Source: Clostridiaceae bacterium BL-3
GTDB taxonomy: Bacteria > Bacillota > Clostridia > Clostridiales > Clostridiaceae
DNA length: 64,000 nt
NCBI GenBank assembly: GCA_902809985.1
Contig: CADDXC010000001.1
Span: 496,001-560,000 of the forward strand
Direction of reading: 5' to 3'
The notes under the pieces are model-generated. The model saw nothing but the letters and a program-made list of their open reading frames with translations, did not search any database and had not been told where the DNA came from. Position numbers and translations under genes: made by a program. How positions within the stretch are numbered: the first letter of the stretch is position 1; each line of letters starts with the position of its first letter. This document shows, in pieces, positions 18,872 through 27,038 of the stretch.

Positions 18872-20481
18872 TTTTTTTTAGAGCCAAATATATTTATTTG
18901 GGCTTCCTGCTTGTCCCCATCCCAATAGATCGATTCAACCAGTGCAGATATTAAATATTTCTTTAGCTTAATGTCGGGTGTATCTATTAATTTATTAAAT
19001 TGTCTTGCGGTGTCAATCATTAAATTTATATCAAAAGATTTTTCGTTAGATTCAGCAGCCATGACCTCAGATTCTGCAAGCTTATCCTTGAATTTTTTGT
19101 TTTCAGCATCTAATTTTTCAATCTCCTTTAGTATGTAGTTAGCCGCAACACTATTTTGATTTTGGGATAATTGTTTAACCAGATTTTCTATGGCATTTTC
19201 ATTAGTGGATATTTTCTCTCTAAAAACTTTTATGTTGTTTTTAGGCTCATTGTTTTTAGCAGAATGGCACTTGAATTCTTCTAGCTGTTTAATAAGCAAC
19301 CCTTTATCAGCTGTAAGTATCTTTAGCCGATTTATAACATATGCATCTAATTTGGCCCCATTTGCGTTTTTGCTGGTACATCTTGCTCTGCTGGATGATG
19401 CTTTAAGATCGCACTCATAGTAGTATCTTTTGGAGCCATCTTTCTTTTTAGAACCATATGTAATTCTCATCGGGGAGCCACAACTTTTGCATCTTATCAT
19501 ACCGGTAAGTAGTGCGGTATTGGATTTTCCCAAAGCAGGTATAGCCTTACTATTGTTTTTATCTAATCTATATTGTACTTTTAGCCAACTATCAGCACTA
19601 ATTATTCCTTTATGTTTTGTCATAGCTGCTATCCATTCTGTTCTATCTCTCTGGATGCCTTTTTTATTTTTCTTATTATAGATCAGCATACCATGAATAT
19701 TATCTGCTGAACCTGCAGTTATTATGTTTTTGCTTTGCAGGTACTCCATAACTTTGTTATCTGCTGCAACATAAGCAGGGTTCCTTAAAATAGATGCAAT
19801 AACCCTGGAACTAAAATCCTTGTTGTTTCTGGTCTTTATGTTGTTTTGGAGTAAATACTTTCTCACTTGGTATATAGACCCGAGCTCTATATATTTATTA
19901 TACAACCATTTTACAAATTTCAATTCTTGAGAAACAGGGGACAATTTATGCATGGATCTTTCCTTCATTTCAGCGTCAAAATAAAATATCTTTTCCGATT
20001 TGAATCCTATTGGAGGCTGTCCACCAAGCCATCTGCCGGTTTTGGCAAGTTCCAGCATATTATCACGAACTCTTTCTGCAATGGTTTCACGCTCCAATTG
20101 GGCGAATACACTAGCGATATATACCATGGCTTTTCCCATGGGAGTGGAGGTATCAAACTGCTCTTTTATACTTATAAAGGAGATGTTATGTTGTTCCAAC
20201 AGTTCCAGCGTAGCAGAGAAATCGGCAACATTCCTGCTTATACGGTCCAGCCTGTAGCATACAAGAGAGTCAAATTTACCGCCTTTTGCATCCAATATCA
20301 TTTTTTGAAACTGTGGTCTATCTATATTGCCACCACTAAATCCCTCATCCTCATAAATTATAAATTCAATTTTCCCATCAAAATTTTTAGTACAATATTC
20401 TTTGCACATTTCTATTTGATTACCGATAGATTCACCTTTACTGGTGAATTTACTTTTTCTTGAATATATTGCTGCCTTCAT
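18868..20481 (-). CDS. Large serine recombinase (phage integrase)
   Basis: 537 residues: catalytic resolvase domain (1-150) with the active-site serine in IYSRKS (Ser10), YEDEGFSGGNIDRPQF and YRLDRISRN; a recombinase domain (about 160-285); a zinc ribbon (CKSCGSPMRI...YYYECD...CTS, about 320-365); and a C-terminal coiled coil (about 395-450). Large serine integrases join attP and attB without host factors and need a directionality factor for excision; none is identifiable here. The gene runs toward attL and overlaps the truncated ATPase frame by four bases. Confidence 0.95.
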   Translation of the reverse strand: MKAAIYSRKSKFTSKGESIGNQIEMCKEYCTKNFDGKIEFIIYEDEGFSGGNIDRPQFQKMILDAKGGKFDSLVCYRLDRISRNVADFSATLELLEQHNISFISIKEQFDTSTPMGKAMVYIASVFAQLERETIAERVRDNMLELAKTGRWLGGQPPIGFKSEKIFYFDAEMKERSMHKLSPVSQELKFVKWLYNKYIELGSIYQVRKYLLQNNIKTRNNKDFSSRVIASILRNPAYVAADNKVMEYLQSKNIITAGSADNIHGMLIYNKKNKKGIQRDRTEWIAAMTKHKGIISADSWLKVQYRLDKNNSKAIPALGKSNTALLTGMIRCKSCGSPMRITYGSKKKDGSKRYYYECDLKASSSRARCTSKNANGAKLDAYVINRLKILTADKGLLIKQLEEFKCHSAKNNEPKNNIKVFREKISTNENAIENLVKQLSQNQNSVAANYILKEIEKLDAENKKFKDKLAESEVMAAESNEKSFDINLMIDTARQFNKLIDTPDIKLKKYLISALVESIYWDGDKQEAQINIFGSKKN

Positions 20482-20540
20482 GTGAATTACCTCCTTATTA
20501 CAAAATTACAAACTAATGTTCTCTATATTTTAAAAATATA

Positions 20541-20557
20541 TAGGAGATTAACTCCTA
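20541..20557 (-). terminator. Possible terminator after the DUF4236 gene
   Basis: Six-base arms TAGGAG/CTCCTA with a 5-base loop lie downstream of the DUF4236 stop on the minus strand and are followed by TATATTTTTA. Stem strength is modest. Confidence 0.4.
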
Positions 20558-20589
20558 ATGTAAAATTTATATGCTGTGCTATATTTTTC

Positions 20590-21684
20590 TTATAATTCAA
20601 CTCTTTCAACAGGGCTAAAACCCAAAGTCTTTCTGAATTTCATATTACAAGTAAAGTTATTCATTGCATCAGATGGGTCTAACAGATCAAAATTCAATTT
20701 ATCTAATATTTCTCTTTCTATCTTTACTGAAACAATAGTTGCTTTTTCTTCAACTCCAGTTTGAGTATTAATAAAAGTATCATTAGCATGAATTAATACT
20801 TTTTTAAGAGGCAATATAGCAAACATATCTCTAGCAATTCTTAAAATACAACTACAAATGTAGTCTTGAGTTAAATCAAATTTTTTGCTTTTAGGCATTT
20901 TCCTTTTTGAAAGTCTCCCGGTCGAAGTTAAAGAGAGCACTTGTTTAGGTATAACCTGTTCCGACATTACCTCAAATTCGATTTCAGCTAAATTTGGATC
21001 TTGAATAAATATTTCAAATCCACTTCCTAAATTCAACAAATCATCTAATGGTTTAAGTTCCTCAATTACAGCTAACATGACATCTATATTTCCATTAAGT
21101 ATACTTAAAGAAGTTTTATGGAGCGATTTCCAGTTATTATAGTCTTCTGTATCCGCCTCTTTTGCAGCTGTAACAGCAGATTTTAATTTTTCTCTTTTGG
21201 ATAAATCTAAAAATTTGAAGATCCTTGCTAAAAAGCCGGGCTTATATGATATAAGTTTTGTTAGGGCTTCTTTTTCTTTTGGACCAGTTTCTTCAGGATT
21301 AAAAGGTGGATTCATAGTAGAAATAGCTTTCCAATCTATGTATTCATCACAAACTTTATGTACGGATTTAATACTATTAATTTTATCCAAATATTCATCA
21401 ACACATTGTCCAGCTTTTTCTATTTCTAATTGTTTTTGATATTCTTTGGCTCTTTGTTTAGCTATAGTAGATTGACGTTTTTGGTAGCTATTTCTTTTCC
21501 TGCTAGAACTTTTAGAGTAAGAGATACCAGTACCAGGAATACTTACAGTTGCAGTTCTACGACCGCTTGAGTTTATACTATATCTTAAGCCTTTAGTGCC
21601 AAAACTAATTCCAGCACTTTTTTTACCTAGATTTAACCTCACACCAGGCATGATTTTTATGCTTTTTCTCATTCTAAAACCCAT
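20590..21684 (-). CDS. DUF4236 domain protein
   Basis: 364 residues. The first ~60 (RMRKSIKIMPGVRLNLGKK, GISFGTKGLRYSIN, TATVSIPGTGISYSK) are a clear DUF4236 domain, a short beta-rich module of unknown function seen in phage and mobile-element proteins. A basic linker follows (residues 60-80), then a region not recognised, rich in charged helices, ending in a mixed domain with ISVKIEREILDKLNFD. It lies between integrase and immunity genes, a common cargo position. Function unknown. Confidence 0.75.
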   Translation of the reverse strand: MGFRMRKSIKIMPGVRLNLGKKSAGISFGTKGLRYSINSSGRRTATVSIPGTGISYSKSSSRKRNSYQKRQSTIAKQRAKEYQKQLEIEKAGQCVDEYLDKINSIKSVHKVCDEYIDWKAISTMNPPFNPEETGPKEKEALTKLISYKPGFLARIFKFLDLSKREKLKSAVTAAKEADTEDYNNWKSLHKTSLSILNGNIDVMLAVIEELKPLDDLLNLGSGFEIFIQDPNLAEIEFEVMSEQVIPKQVLSLTSTGRLSKRKMPKSKKFDLTQDYICSCILRIARDMFAILPLKKVLIHANDTFINTQTGVEEKATIVSVKIEREILDKLNFDLLDPSDAMNNFTCNMKFRKTLGFSPVERVEL

Positions 21685-21721
21685 AATGCATAATGCACCT
21701 CTTTAGTGATTTTTTATAAAA

Positions 21722-22159
21722 TTATAATTTCTTAAATTTATATTTAACCAGCTGTTTAGGAACTCCATAATAACAAGCTAATTGATCTAGTGACATATTC
21801 TCTAAGTAACATTTATCAATATCTTTTTCATTAATTAAAAGTTCAGCAGCAAATTTATTGGCTTGTATTTCGACCTTGCCTCTAGGAAAGAGAGTATATT
21901 CGTGTATAAATACAGTTTGATTGCTGCAATGCAGCAAAGCATGTCCCAATTCGTGAGCTATAACAAGTCTTTGTACAAATTCTTGTAAATTTGAATTTAC
22001 TATAATAAATTTTTTCCCAAATTCTTTTTTAAAAAAGCCCATAGTTTTTTTGTAAGGCCTTTTTATAATCGTAATTCCTAATTCTTTAGCCAGTTTCTCA
22101 GGATTTCTCGTACCGTACTTTTGAATTAAATGTTTAACTCTTGCATGAATATTTATCAC
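21722..22159 (-). CDS. ImmA/IrrE-family metallopeptidase
   Basis: 145 residues with the zinc protease motif AHELGHALLH (HExxH) near residues 68-77 and the family's N-terminal region IKKYGTRNPEKLAKELGI. Relatives such as ImmA of ICEBs1 cleave the adjacent repressor to trigger induction. Here the gene starts 8 bases after the repressor gene, so a repressor-specific protease is the likely role. Confidence 0.88.
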   Translation of the reverse strand: MINIHARVKHLIQKYGTRNPEKLAKELGITIIKRPYKKTMGFFKKEFGKKFIIVNSNLQEFVQRLVIAHELGHALLHCSNQTVFIHEYTLFPRGKVEIQANKFAAELLINEKDIDKCYLENMSLDQLACYYGVPKQLVKYKFKKL

Positions 22160-22167
22160 TAGATCAC

Positions 22168-22593
22168 CTACTTATCCTCTTTAGGTTTTCTTTTATTCAT
22201 TGCCTTAGCCTTCCAGAATATTTCACTCATGGTATCTAAAATTTCTTTTTTATCCTCCTCGTCAAATTCATCATTCATAAAGAAAGCTTCATTAGCCTTT
22301 TTCATATGCTCTAAATATTGTTTTTTATCACGAGAAGTTACTTTATATTTATCTGTGTATTCTTTTGGAATATTTATTTCTATTTCAGATTCCCTTGTAT
22401 CTGTATTATCTAATAGATAATCTACGGAAACATTAAAATGTTGAGCTATCTTTTTTAATGTCTCTATATCTGGTGATCTTCTATTTTGTTCATACATCCC
22501 AATAGTGCTTGAAGAAATTTTTAAAATTTTTGCAAGCTCCTGCTGAGTCATATTTTTATCAGTTCTTAATTTTTTCAGTTTTTCTCCAAACAT
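22168..22593 (-). CDS. XRE-family prophage repressor (ImmR/CI-like)
   Basis: 141 residues: N-terminal helix-turn-helix (about 5-60: LRTDKNMTQQELAKILKISSS) followed by a short acidic linker and a C-terminal helical tail rather than a LexA-like self-cleaving domain. With the ImmA-like protease gene next to it, induction by an external protease is more likely than RecA-stimulated self-cleavage. It is transcribed away from the 13-bp operator cluster. Confidence 0.9.
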   Translation of the reverse strand: MFGEKLKKLRTDKNMTQQELAKILKISSSTIGMYEQNRRSPDIETLKKIAQHFNVSVDYLLDNTDTRESEIEINIPKEYTDKYKVTSRDKKQYLEHMKKANEAFFMNDEFDEEDKKEILDTMSEIFWKAKAMNKRKPKEDK

Positions 22594-22611
22594 TTAACTC
22601 ACCTCATAGCT

Positions 22612-22746
22612 ATATTTTAACACATAATGTGTAATTTAAAATATTTTACACAAAATGTGTGAATATATATTGACACAACACAATACGTGTGATAATATGA
22701 AACCATAAACAACACATAACGTGTACAAGACGAAAGGAGGCTTATT
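22612..22746. promoter_or_regulatory. Lysogeny switch: four 13-bp palindromic operators
   Basis: Four copies of a 13-bp palindrome lie between the divergent repressor and Cro genes: ACACATAATGTGT (22620-22632), ACACAAAATGTGT (22648-22660), ACACAATACGTGT (22678-22690) and ACACATAACGTGT (22712-22724). A fifth, ACACGAAATGTGT, is inside the cro-like gene at 22941-22953. Centre spacings are 28, 30 and 34 bp. They are the evident binding sites for the repressor and Cro-like protein. Confidence 0.9.
22670..22698 (+). promoter_or_regulatory. Early rightward promoter (PR-like)
   Basis: TTGACA (22670-22675) and TAATAT (22693-22698) with 17-bp spacing form a near-consensus sigma-A promoter. The operator at 22678-22690 lies entirely in the spacer, so repressor binding would block polymerase. 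The Cro-like gene starts 48 bases downstream. Confidence 0.8.
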
Positions 22747-22980
22747 ATGAATTCAAAATTAATAGAATTCAGAGAATCCCTAAATATGAGTCAAAAAGAT
22801 ATGGCATCAGCTTTGGGAATATCATCATCCTTTTATATTAAAATTGAGTTAGGTCAAAGAAATCCAAGCTTTAATTTTATTAAAAAGATGAAAGAAAAGT
22901 TTAACATAAATGTGGATGAAATTTTTTTTAAAAAACAATCACACGAAATGTGTATAAATAATCAAAGACAAGTAGTATAG
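22747..22980 (+). CDS. Cro-like XRE-family regulator
   Basis: 77 residues, essentially one helix-turn-helix domain (residues 5-58: LIEFRESLNMSQKDMASALGISSSFYIKIELG). First gene of the rightward transcript, preceded by AAAGGAGG. It likely competes with the repressor for the 13-bp operators; one operator lies in its own 3' end (22941-22953), which may add feedback. Confidence 0.85.
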   Translation: MNSKLIEFRESLNMSQKDMASALGISSSFYIKIELGQRNPSFNFIKKMKEKFNINVDEIFFKKQSHEMCINNQRQVV

Positions 22981-23085
22981 TCCCATAATCTAATTCTAAC
23001 AGCAAGAAGAGACAAGTAGAATATAATTTCATACAACTTTTACTATTAAAAAGCACAATCTCAATATAGAAAGGGATGAAAATAT

Positions 23086-23565
23086 ATGAGCAGATCAATA
23101 AGAGATACAGATACCATCTATAAAAAAGCAAGGATAAAAGCATCAGAAAACAATGACAAACTCAGAAGCAGAGAAGGAGCTAGTGAACTGCTGGATGTCA
23201 GCGTTGGTTCTCTTCTTAATTATGAAACAGGAGTTTGTAAGCAGATACCTGCAGATGTAGTTGTCAAGATGGCTGAAATCTACAATGCTCCGGAGCTTAT
23301 GAATTACTATTGTTGCAATGAATGTCCTATAGGGAAACATACAGTGCCACAAATAGAGGTACTAGAAATTGATAGGGTTACAATTCAAATTTTATCTTCA
23401 CTAGAAAATATCAGTAACGTGAGAAAGGAATTATTAGATATTACATCTGATGGAGTTATCACAGAAGAGGAAAAACCTAAGTTAAAATCCATTGTGAAAG
23501 CATTAGATGAATTGTCTATAAATGCTCAGGAATTAAAGCTTTGTGTTCAGAAAAAACTGAAGTAG
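23086..23565 (+). CDS. Helix-turn-helix phage regulator
   Basis: 159 residues. The N-terminal half contains an HTH (about 25-60: SREGASELLDVSVGSLLNYETG) and a cysteine-bearing NYYCCNECPIGK motif typical of clostridial phage regulators; the C-terminal half is a predicted helical bundle. Likely a second early transcription regulator. Preceded by AGAAAGGGATG. Confidence 0.75.
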   Translation: MSRSIRDTDTIYKKARIKASENNDKLRSREGASELLDVSVGSLLNYETGVCKQIPADVVVKMAEIYNAPELMNYYCCNECPIGKHTVPQIEVLEIDRVTIQILSSLENISNVRKELLDITSDGVITEEEKPKLKSIVKALDELSINAQELKLCVQKKLK

Positions 23566-23577
23566 GGAGGGGGAAAA

Positions 23578-23775
23578 TTGGCAGACATAAAAAGTGTAAT
23601 AGTCAATTGGCCACAGACAGAAGAAGGAATGAAAGAAGTCCAAAGACGATTTACTATAGCGCTTGCAAGGATAATTTGGGAGACAAGAACTCCTAAAGAG
23701 GTTGACCAAATAATCGCTGGGCTGAAGAAACATAAATGGAACGAGCCAATTTTAAGGAGGGATGAAATTGAATAA
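23578..23775 (+). CDS. Small early protein of unknown function
   Basis: 65 residues from a TTG start with GGGAGGGG just upstream. The sequence NWPQTEEGMKEVQRRFTIALARIIWETRTPKEVDQII looks like a helical hairpin. Its last 14 bases overlap the antirepressor gene. No function recognised. Confidence 0.65.
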   Translation: MADIKSVIVNWPQTEEGMKEVQRRFTIALARIIWETRTPKEVDQIIAGLKKHKWNEPILRRDEIE

Positions 23776-24529
23776 TTTGATAAAAATATCGGACAAGGGT
23801 TTAGTAAGCGCAAAAGAGTTATATCTGGGTTTGGGATTGAGCAGAGGCGAATGGTCCAGGTGGTATCCAAGCAATATAGAGGGAAATGAATTTTTTAAGG
23901 AAAACACCGATTGGACGCGATTCGTGATTACCCCGAATCGAGGCGGAAAGCCAGAAACTGATTTTGCAATAACAATTGAATTTGCCAAACATATAGCAAT
24001 GATGGCCAGGACAGAAAAGTCACATGAATATAGAAATTATTTCATTCAATGTGAGAGAAAAATTAAGGAGCAGCAGAAACCAACATGCATAGAGGATGTT
24101 CTTATTCAATCATTACAGGAAATGAAGGACATGCGCCTGCAGATTGAGGAAGCCAAGAAACAGGCTAGTGAGGTCAAGGAAGAAGTTCAGGACATAAGAA
24201 ATGTAATTACCTTGAATCCTCAAGCAGCATGGCGCCGGGAGTGTAACAGGATTTTAAATGCCATAGGCAGAGAACTTGGAGATTACAAAACTCCAAAAGA
24301 CCAGGTGTATGAAGCCTTGAAAATCAGAGGGAAATGCAGGCCGAATGTATTGGTGCTTAATCTTAAAAAGAGAGCTGCAGCAAATGGCATGGCTCCAAGC
24401 AGGGTGGAAAAGTTAAATATTCTGGATGTATTGGAGAATGAGCCAAGGCTCAAGGAAATCTATATAAGCATAGTAAAGGAAATGGCCATAAAGAATGGCG
24501 TCAGAATAAGAGAGGAGGCGGCAATATGA
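23762..24529 (+). CDS. AntA/AntB-type antirepressor
   Basis: 255 residues. Residues 10-100 form an AntA/AntB domain (LVSAKELYLGLGLSRGEWSRWYP, NTDWTRFVI, FAITIEFAKHIAMMARTEKSHEYRNYFI), a coiled coil follows (about 105-145), and the C-terminal 110 residues resemble the DNA- or protein-binding tails of phage antirepressors. Such proteins counteract the phage repressor during induction. AAGGAGGGATG precedes the start. Its ATGA end overlaps the next gene. Confidence 0.85.
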   Translation: MKLNNLIKISDKGLVSAKELYLGLGLSRGEWSRWYPSNIEGNEFFKENTDWTRFVITPNRGGKPETDFAITIEFAKHIAMMARTEKSHEYRNYFIQCERKIKEQQKPTCIEDVLIQSLQEMKDMRLQIEEAKKQASEVKEEVQDIRNVITLNPQAAWRRECNRILNAIGRELGDYKTPKDQVYEALKIRGKCRPNVLVLNLKKRAAANGMAPSRVEKLNILDVLENEPRLKEIYISIVKEMAIKNGVRIREEAAI

Positions 24530-24924
24530 CTGAATACACATTAGCTCAGATGATTGACAAGCTCGGGAGGAACCCAAATTTGAAATTTCAATTTGTTGAA
24601 GATGAAATATACAAAGAAAATGGAAACGGAATTGTAATTGCTTTAGATGAAGATGGCAGAGTTATAAATGAGGCAGGCAGGCCTATATTATCGAATTTTA
24701 GCTTGAGCAGCAAATTCAGGCTGGTGAATGAGCCAGTAAGTGTAAAGGAGGCTTTTAAGGCGTTTGAGGAAGGAAAGACAATTTATTGTGATAATGAGGG
24801 AATTAGATATTATTATGAGCCTGAACTACTTGGAAGATGTACCGTTTTAAAAAATCAATTTAGCAAAGCAATTTCAGTTCAAGAACTCTTATATGGCAAG
24901 TGGTTTATAAAGGAGGATGATTAA
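24526..24924 (+). CDS. Early phage protein, unknown
   Basis: 132 residues, starting inside the previous stop (ATGA overlap). The beginning TLAQMIDKLGRNPNLKFQ and later VKEAFKAFEEGKTIYC recall widely spread phage proteins carrying a short repeat of unknown role. No catalytic motif is visible. Part of a tight run of small early genes. Confidence 0.65.
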   Translation: MTEYTLAQMIDKLGRNPNLKFQFVEDEIYKENGNGIVIALDEDGRVINEAGRPILSNFSLSSKFRLVNEPVSVKEAFKAFEEGKTIYCDNEGIRYYYEPELLGRCTVLKNQFSKAISVQELLYGKWFIKEDD

Positions 24925-25134
24925 ATGTTTGATGTCACTAAGATAAAAGGCTACAGCAAGCTGGCTGATTACGAGAAAGACGTATTTCATAGTTTTTGCA
25001 GAAACTTCTACAGCATGTGGGAAGAACCAGAAAAGCATGCACCCATAAAAGTGAAAAGAGAAGAAAGCTATCTGAGGGTGACACTGAATGACGGTGACTG
25101 GCTGCATGTGTTAGGGAATGGAGATTGGTACTAG
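24925..25134 (+). CDS. Early phage protein, unknown
   Basis: 69 residues, starting directly after the previous stop codon, with AAGGAGG 10 bases upstream. The content is mixed helix and strand (YSKLADYEKDVFHSFCRNFYSMW; YLRVTLNDGDWLHVLGNGDWY). Function unknown. Confidence 0.65.
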   Translation: MFDVTKIKGYSKLADYEKDVFHSFCRNFYSMWEEPEKHAPIKVKREESYLRVTLNDGDWLHVLGNGDWY

Positions 25135-25145
25135 GAGGGAGAAGG

Positions 25146-25409
25146 ATGGTATTTGAGAATCTAATGGCGCTTTGGATTGCAGTAGAGAAACAGTGCCCAC
25201 AGGAGGTTGCATTCAAGTATCTGGATAGATATCTGGGGGATGGACCTAAACAAGCACCTAAATTTAGATGGACACCGCAGGATGTGGAGGATGTGATGAA
25301 ATTTAGAAAGGAGGGTATAAACTGCACGGAGATAGGTAGTTACTATGGGCTTAAAGGGGCAAGCATATCATATTTACTTTGTAGAAAAAGAAAGGAGGTA
25401 AGGGCATGA
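25146..25409 (+). CDS. Small helix-turn-helix protein
   Basis: 87 residues. The C-terminal half (WTPQDVEDVMKFRKEGINCTEIGSYYGLKGASISYLL) looks like a homeodomain-type HTH that scans for a start of a repeat motif, as in small phage transcription factors. The ATG at 25146 is preferred because GGAGGG lies at 25134-25139. It overlaps the next gene by four bases. Confidence 0.65.
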   Translation: MVFENLMALWIAVEKQCPQEVAFKYLDRYLGDGPKQAPKFRWTPQDVEDVMKFRKEGINCTEIGSYYGLKGASISYLLCRKRKEVRA

Positions 25410-25627
25410 TTAGACAGTTATTTAAAGATGCTGGGATTAAGGTAACTGACCAAGAATTCAAAGAAATTATGTGTATGACTACAGATGATATTCGGGAGAA
25501 TCGTATTAAATTCGGGAAAAGGACCAGCCTGCAGCAAGTGGTCACTATAGCCAAAAGAAGTTTAAAGGTGCTAAGGCAATGTGATACGGCATTAAGGCTT
25601 TATTTTGACCGGAAAGTGGGCGTGTGA
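25406..25627 (+). CDS. Early phage protein, unknown
   Basis: 73 residues; ATGA overlap with the previous gene and a ribosome site AAAGGAGG upstream. Predicted all-helical and basic toward the C-terminus (VVTIAKRSLKVLRQCDTALRLYFDRK). No function recognised. Confidence 0.6.
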   Translation: MIRQLFKDAGIKVTDQEFKEIMCMTTDDIRENRIKFGKRTSLQQVVTIAKRSLKVLRQCDTALRLYFDRKVGV

Positions 25628-25855
25628 ATGGGGGAGCAGCTGTCATTTTTGGAAAGCAACCAAATGGAAATATTATGCCAGGCATTGCAAGGGAAAAGAA
25701 AAAAGCTGTGTAATGTCCATAGATTTTACAAGGGAGCTATAGCGTTAATAAGCTATCCGGGGAATAAGGACAGTTATTATGCACCTCTTATTGTAAAAGA
25801 AAACGGAAAATACAAAAATGCTGAAAGTTTTCAGGTTTTAAAGGAAGGTGAGTGA
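25628..25855 (+). CDS. Early phage protein, unknown
   Basis: 75 residues; starts immediately after the previous stop. The basic stretch LQGKRKKLCNVHRFYKGA and a beta-rich C-terminus are visible. No function recognised. Confidence 0.6.
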   Translation: MGEQLSFLESNQMEILCQALQGKRKKLCNVHRFYKGAIALISYPGNKDSYYAPLIVKENGKYKNAESFQVLKEGE

Positions 25856-26089
25856 ATGAATAGTGAAGGTGTATGCAAGAATTCTTATAAATGTGGAGGT
25901 AATTGCTGGCTTAATATAGCAGGGATTTTTGATGTATGGGAAATTATATCTAAAAAGTGCAAAGGTTCAATTGAAGAGCAGGATATGCTTAATGATATGT
26001 TTTATAGCAAAAGAGATAGAAAAGAAATTTTAGAGAAGTATGATTTCACTCAAGATGAAAAAAGAATATTAGATAAATTTTGGTTATAG
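25856..26089 (+). CDS. Early phage protein, Cys-rich start
   Basis: 77 residues beginning with four cysteines in 35 residues (VCKNSYKCGGNCW ... KKCKG), possibly metal binding, then an acidic helical C-terminus ending DEKRILDKFWL. AAGGTGAG precedes the start. Function unknown. Confidence 0.6.
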   Translation: MNSEGVCKNSYKCGGNCWLNIAGIFDVWEIISKKCKGSIEEQDMLNDMFYSKRDRKEILEKYDFTQDEKRILDKFWL

Positions 26090-26100
26090 AAGGTGAGTAG

Positions 26101-26331
26101 ATGGAATCCGTTAGAGATAAGGTAGACAAGGTAGTTGAACTTGTACAGGATAGGAATTTAGATACCAAAGAAGCCATAGAACTGGTTAGAAATTATGATT
26201 TAGATAATAACGGTCAGCTTTATGATGCAGATACCGGAGAAACTATTTGTGACATTGAACTTGCTACAGATGAACAAATAAGAATTTTATTACAGACAGA
26301 AAAAGACCCTCTGCAAAGGGTCCAGAAATAA
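26101..26331 (+). CDS. Acidic early phage protein, unknown
   Basis: 76 residues, acidic, helical at the start (VRDKVDKVVELVQDRNLDTKEAIELVRNYD) with an EF-hand-like DLDNNGQLYDAD segment that may be coincidental. GGTGAG precedes the ATG. A hairpin forms across the gene end (26305-26322). Confidence 0.6.
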   Translation: MESVRDKVDKVVELVQDRNLDTKEAIELVRNYDLDNNGQLYDADTGETICDIELATDEQIRILLQTEKDPLQRVQK

Positions 26332-26361
26332 ATAATCATTAGTTCCATTTTACATTGGAAC
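26303..26361 (+). other. Two small hairpins at the end of the 26101 gene
   Basis: GACCCT/AGGGTC (26305-26310 with 26317-26322) and GTTCCA/TGGAAC (26342-26347 with 26356-26361) lie in tandem just before the next ribosome site. Neither has a T run, so RNA processing or a translation-control structure is more likely than termination. Confidence 0.35.
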
Positions 26362-26392
26362 GGTAGAAAAATCAAATATGGGGAGGTAGAAC

Positions 26393-26518
26393 ATGAAAAG
26401 TAAAACCAAAATGAGATTTCAGAGTATAGAGGAAAGAGACAAGCAATTGAGCCAGTTTAAGACTATCGGATACACAATAGACAAGAAAGACCCTTTGATT
26501 GTATGGTTAAGCATTTAA
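26393..26518 (+). CDS. 41-residue early phage peptide
   Basis: Starts at an ATG eight bases after GGGGAGG (26380-26386) and encodes a basic peptide (MKSKTKMRFQSIEERDKQL ... WLSI). Good ribosome site and compact placement argue that it is expressed. Function unknown. Confidence 0.55.
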   Translation: MKSKTKMRFQSIEERDKQLSQFKTIGYTIDKKDPLIVWLSI

Positions 26519-26535
26519 GGAGGGGGAGAAAAAAT

Positions 26536-27024
26536 ATGAGTAAATTATATGAAATAAGTGAGAGATATAAAAATATTCAGGTGCTTCTGGATAACCCAGA
26601 GTTGCCAAACGGAGAGATAAAGAAGGCCCTTGACAACATAGGAGAGGAATTTGATATAAAGGCGGAAAATGTAGCCAAGGTTATAAGCGCTATGAACTCA
26701 GATGCAGATGGAATTAAAAGAGAAGTAGAAAGACTGCAGGAGAGAAAAAGGACCATAGAAAACAGAGTTAAAGGCTTAAAAACCTATATTTATGAGCAGA
26801 TGCAGGCTACGGGAAAACAGAAAATCAAGGGTACATTATTTACGTTAGCGATTCAAAAAAATGCTCCAAGCGTAAATGTTATAAATGAAGACATTGTCCC
26901 TGCACAATATAAAATACCACAGCCTTCTAAGCTAGACAAGAAAGCTATATTGGCAGATTTGAAGCAAGGCATAGAGATAAATGGTGTTGAGGTAAAACAG
27001 GGTACAAGTTTAAGAATCAGATAA
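26536..27024 (+). CDS. Siphovirus Gp157 family protein
   Basis: 162 residues. The layout fits the Gp157 family: helical N-terminus (YEISERYKNIQVLLDN), long coiled coil (about 50-95, GIKREVERLQERKRTIENRVKGLK) and the conserved end YIYEQMQATGKQKIKGTLFTLAIQKN ... VPAQYKIPQPSKLDKKAILADLKQG. In streptococcal phages this family is linked to phage resistance or replication; the mechanism is unsettled. The ATG at 26536 has AGGAGGGGG at 26518-26526. Confidence 0.85.
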   Translation: MSKLYEISERYKNIQVLLDNPELPNGEIKKALDNIGEEFDIKAENVAKVISAMNSDADGIKREVERLQERKRTIENRVKGLKTYIYEQMQATGKQKIKGTLFTLAIQKNAPSVNVINEDIVPAQYKIPQPSKLDKKAILADLKQGIEINGVEVKQGTSLRIR

Positions 27025-27038
27025 GGGGGAAATTTATT

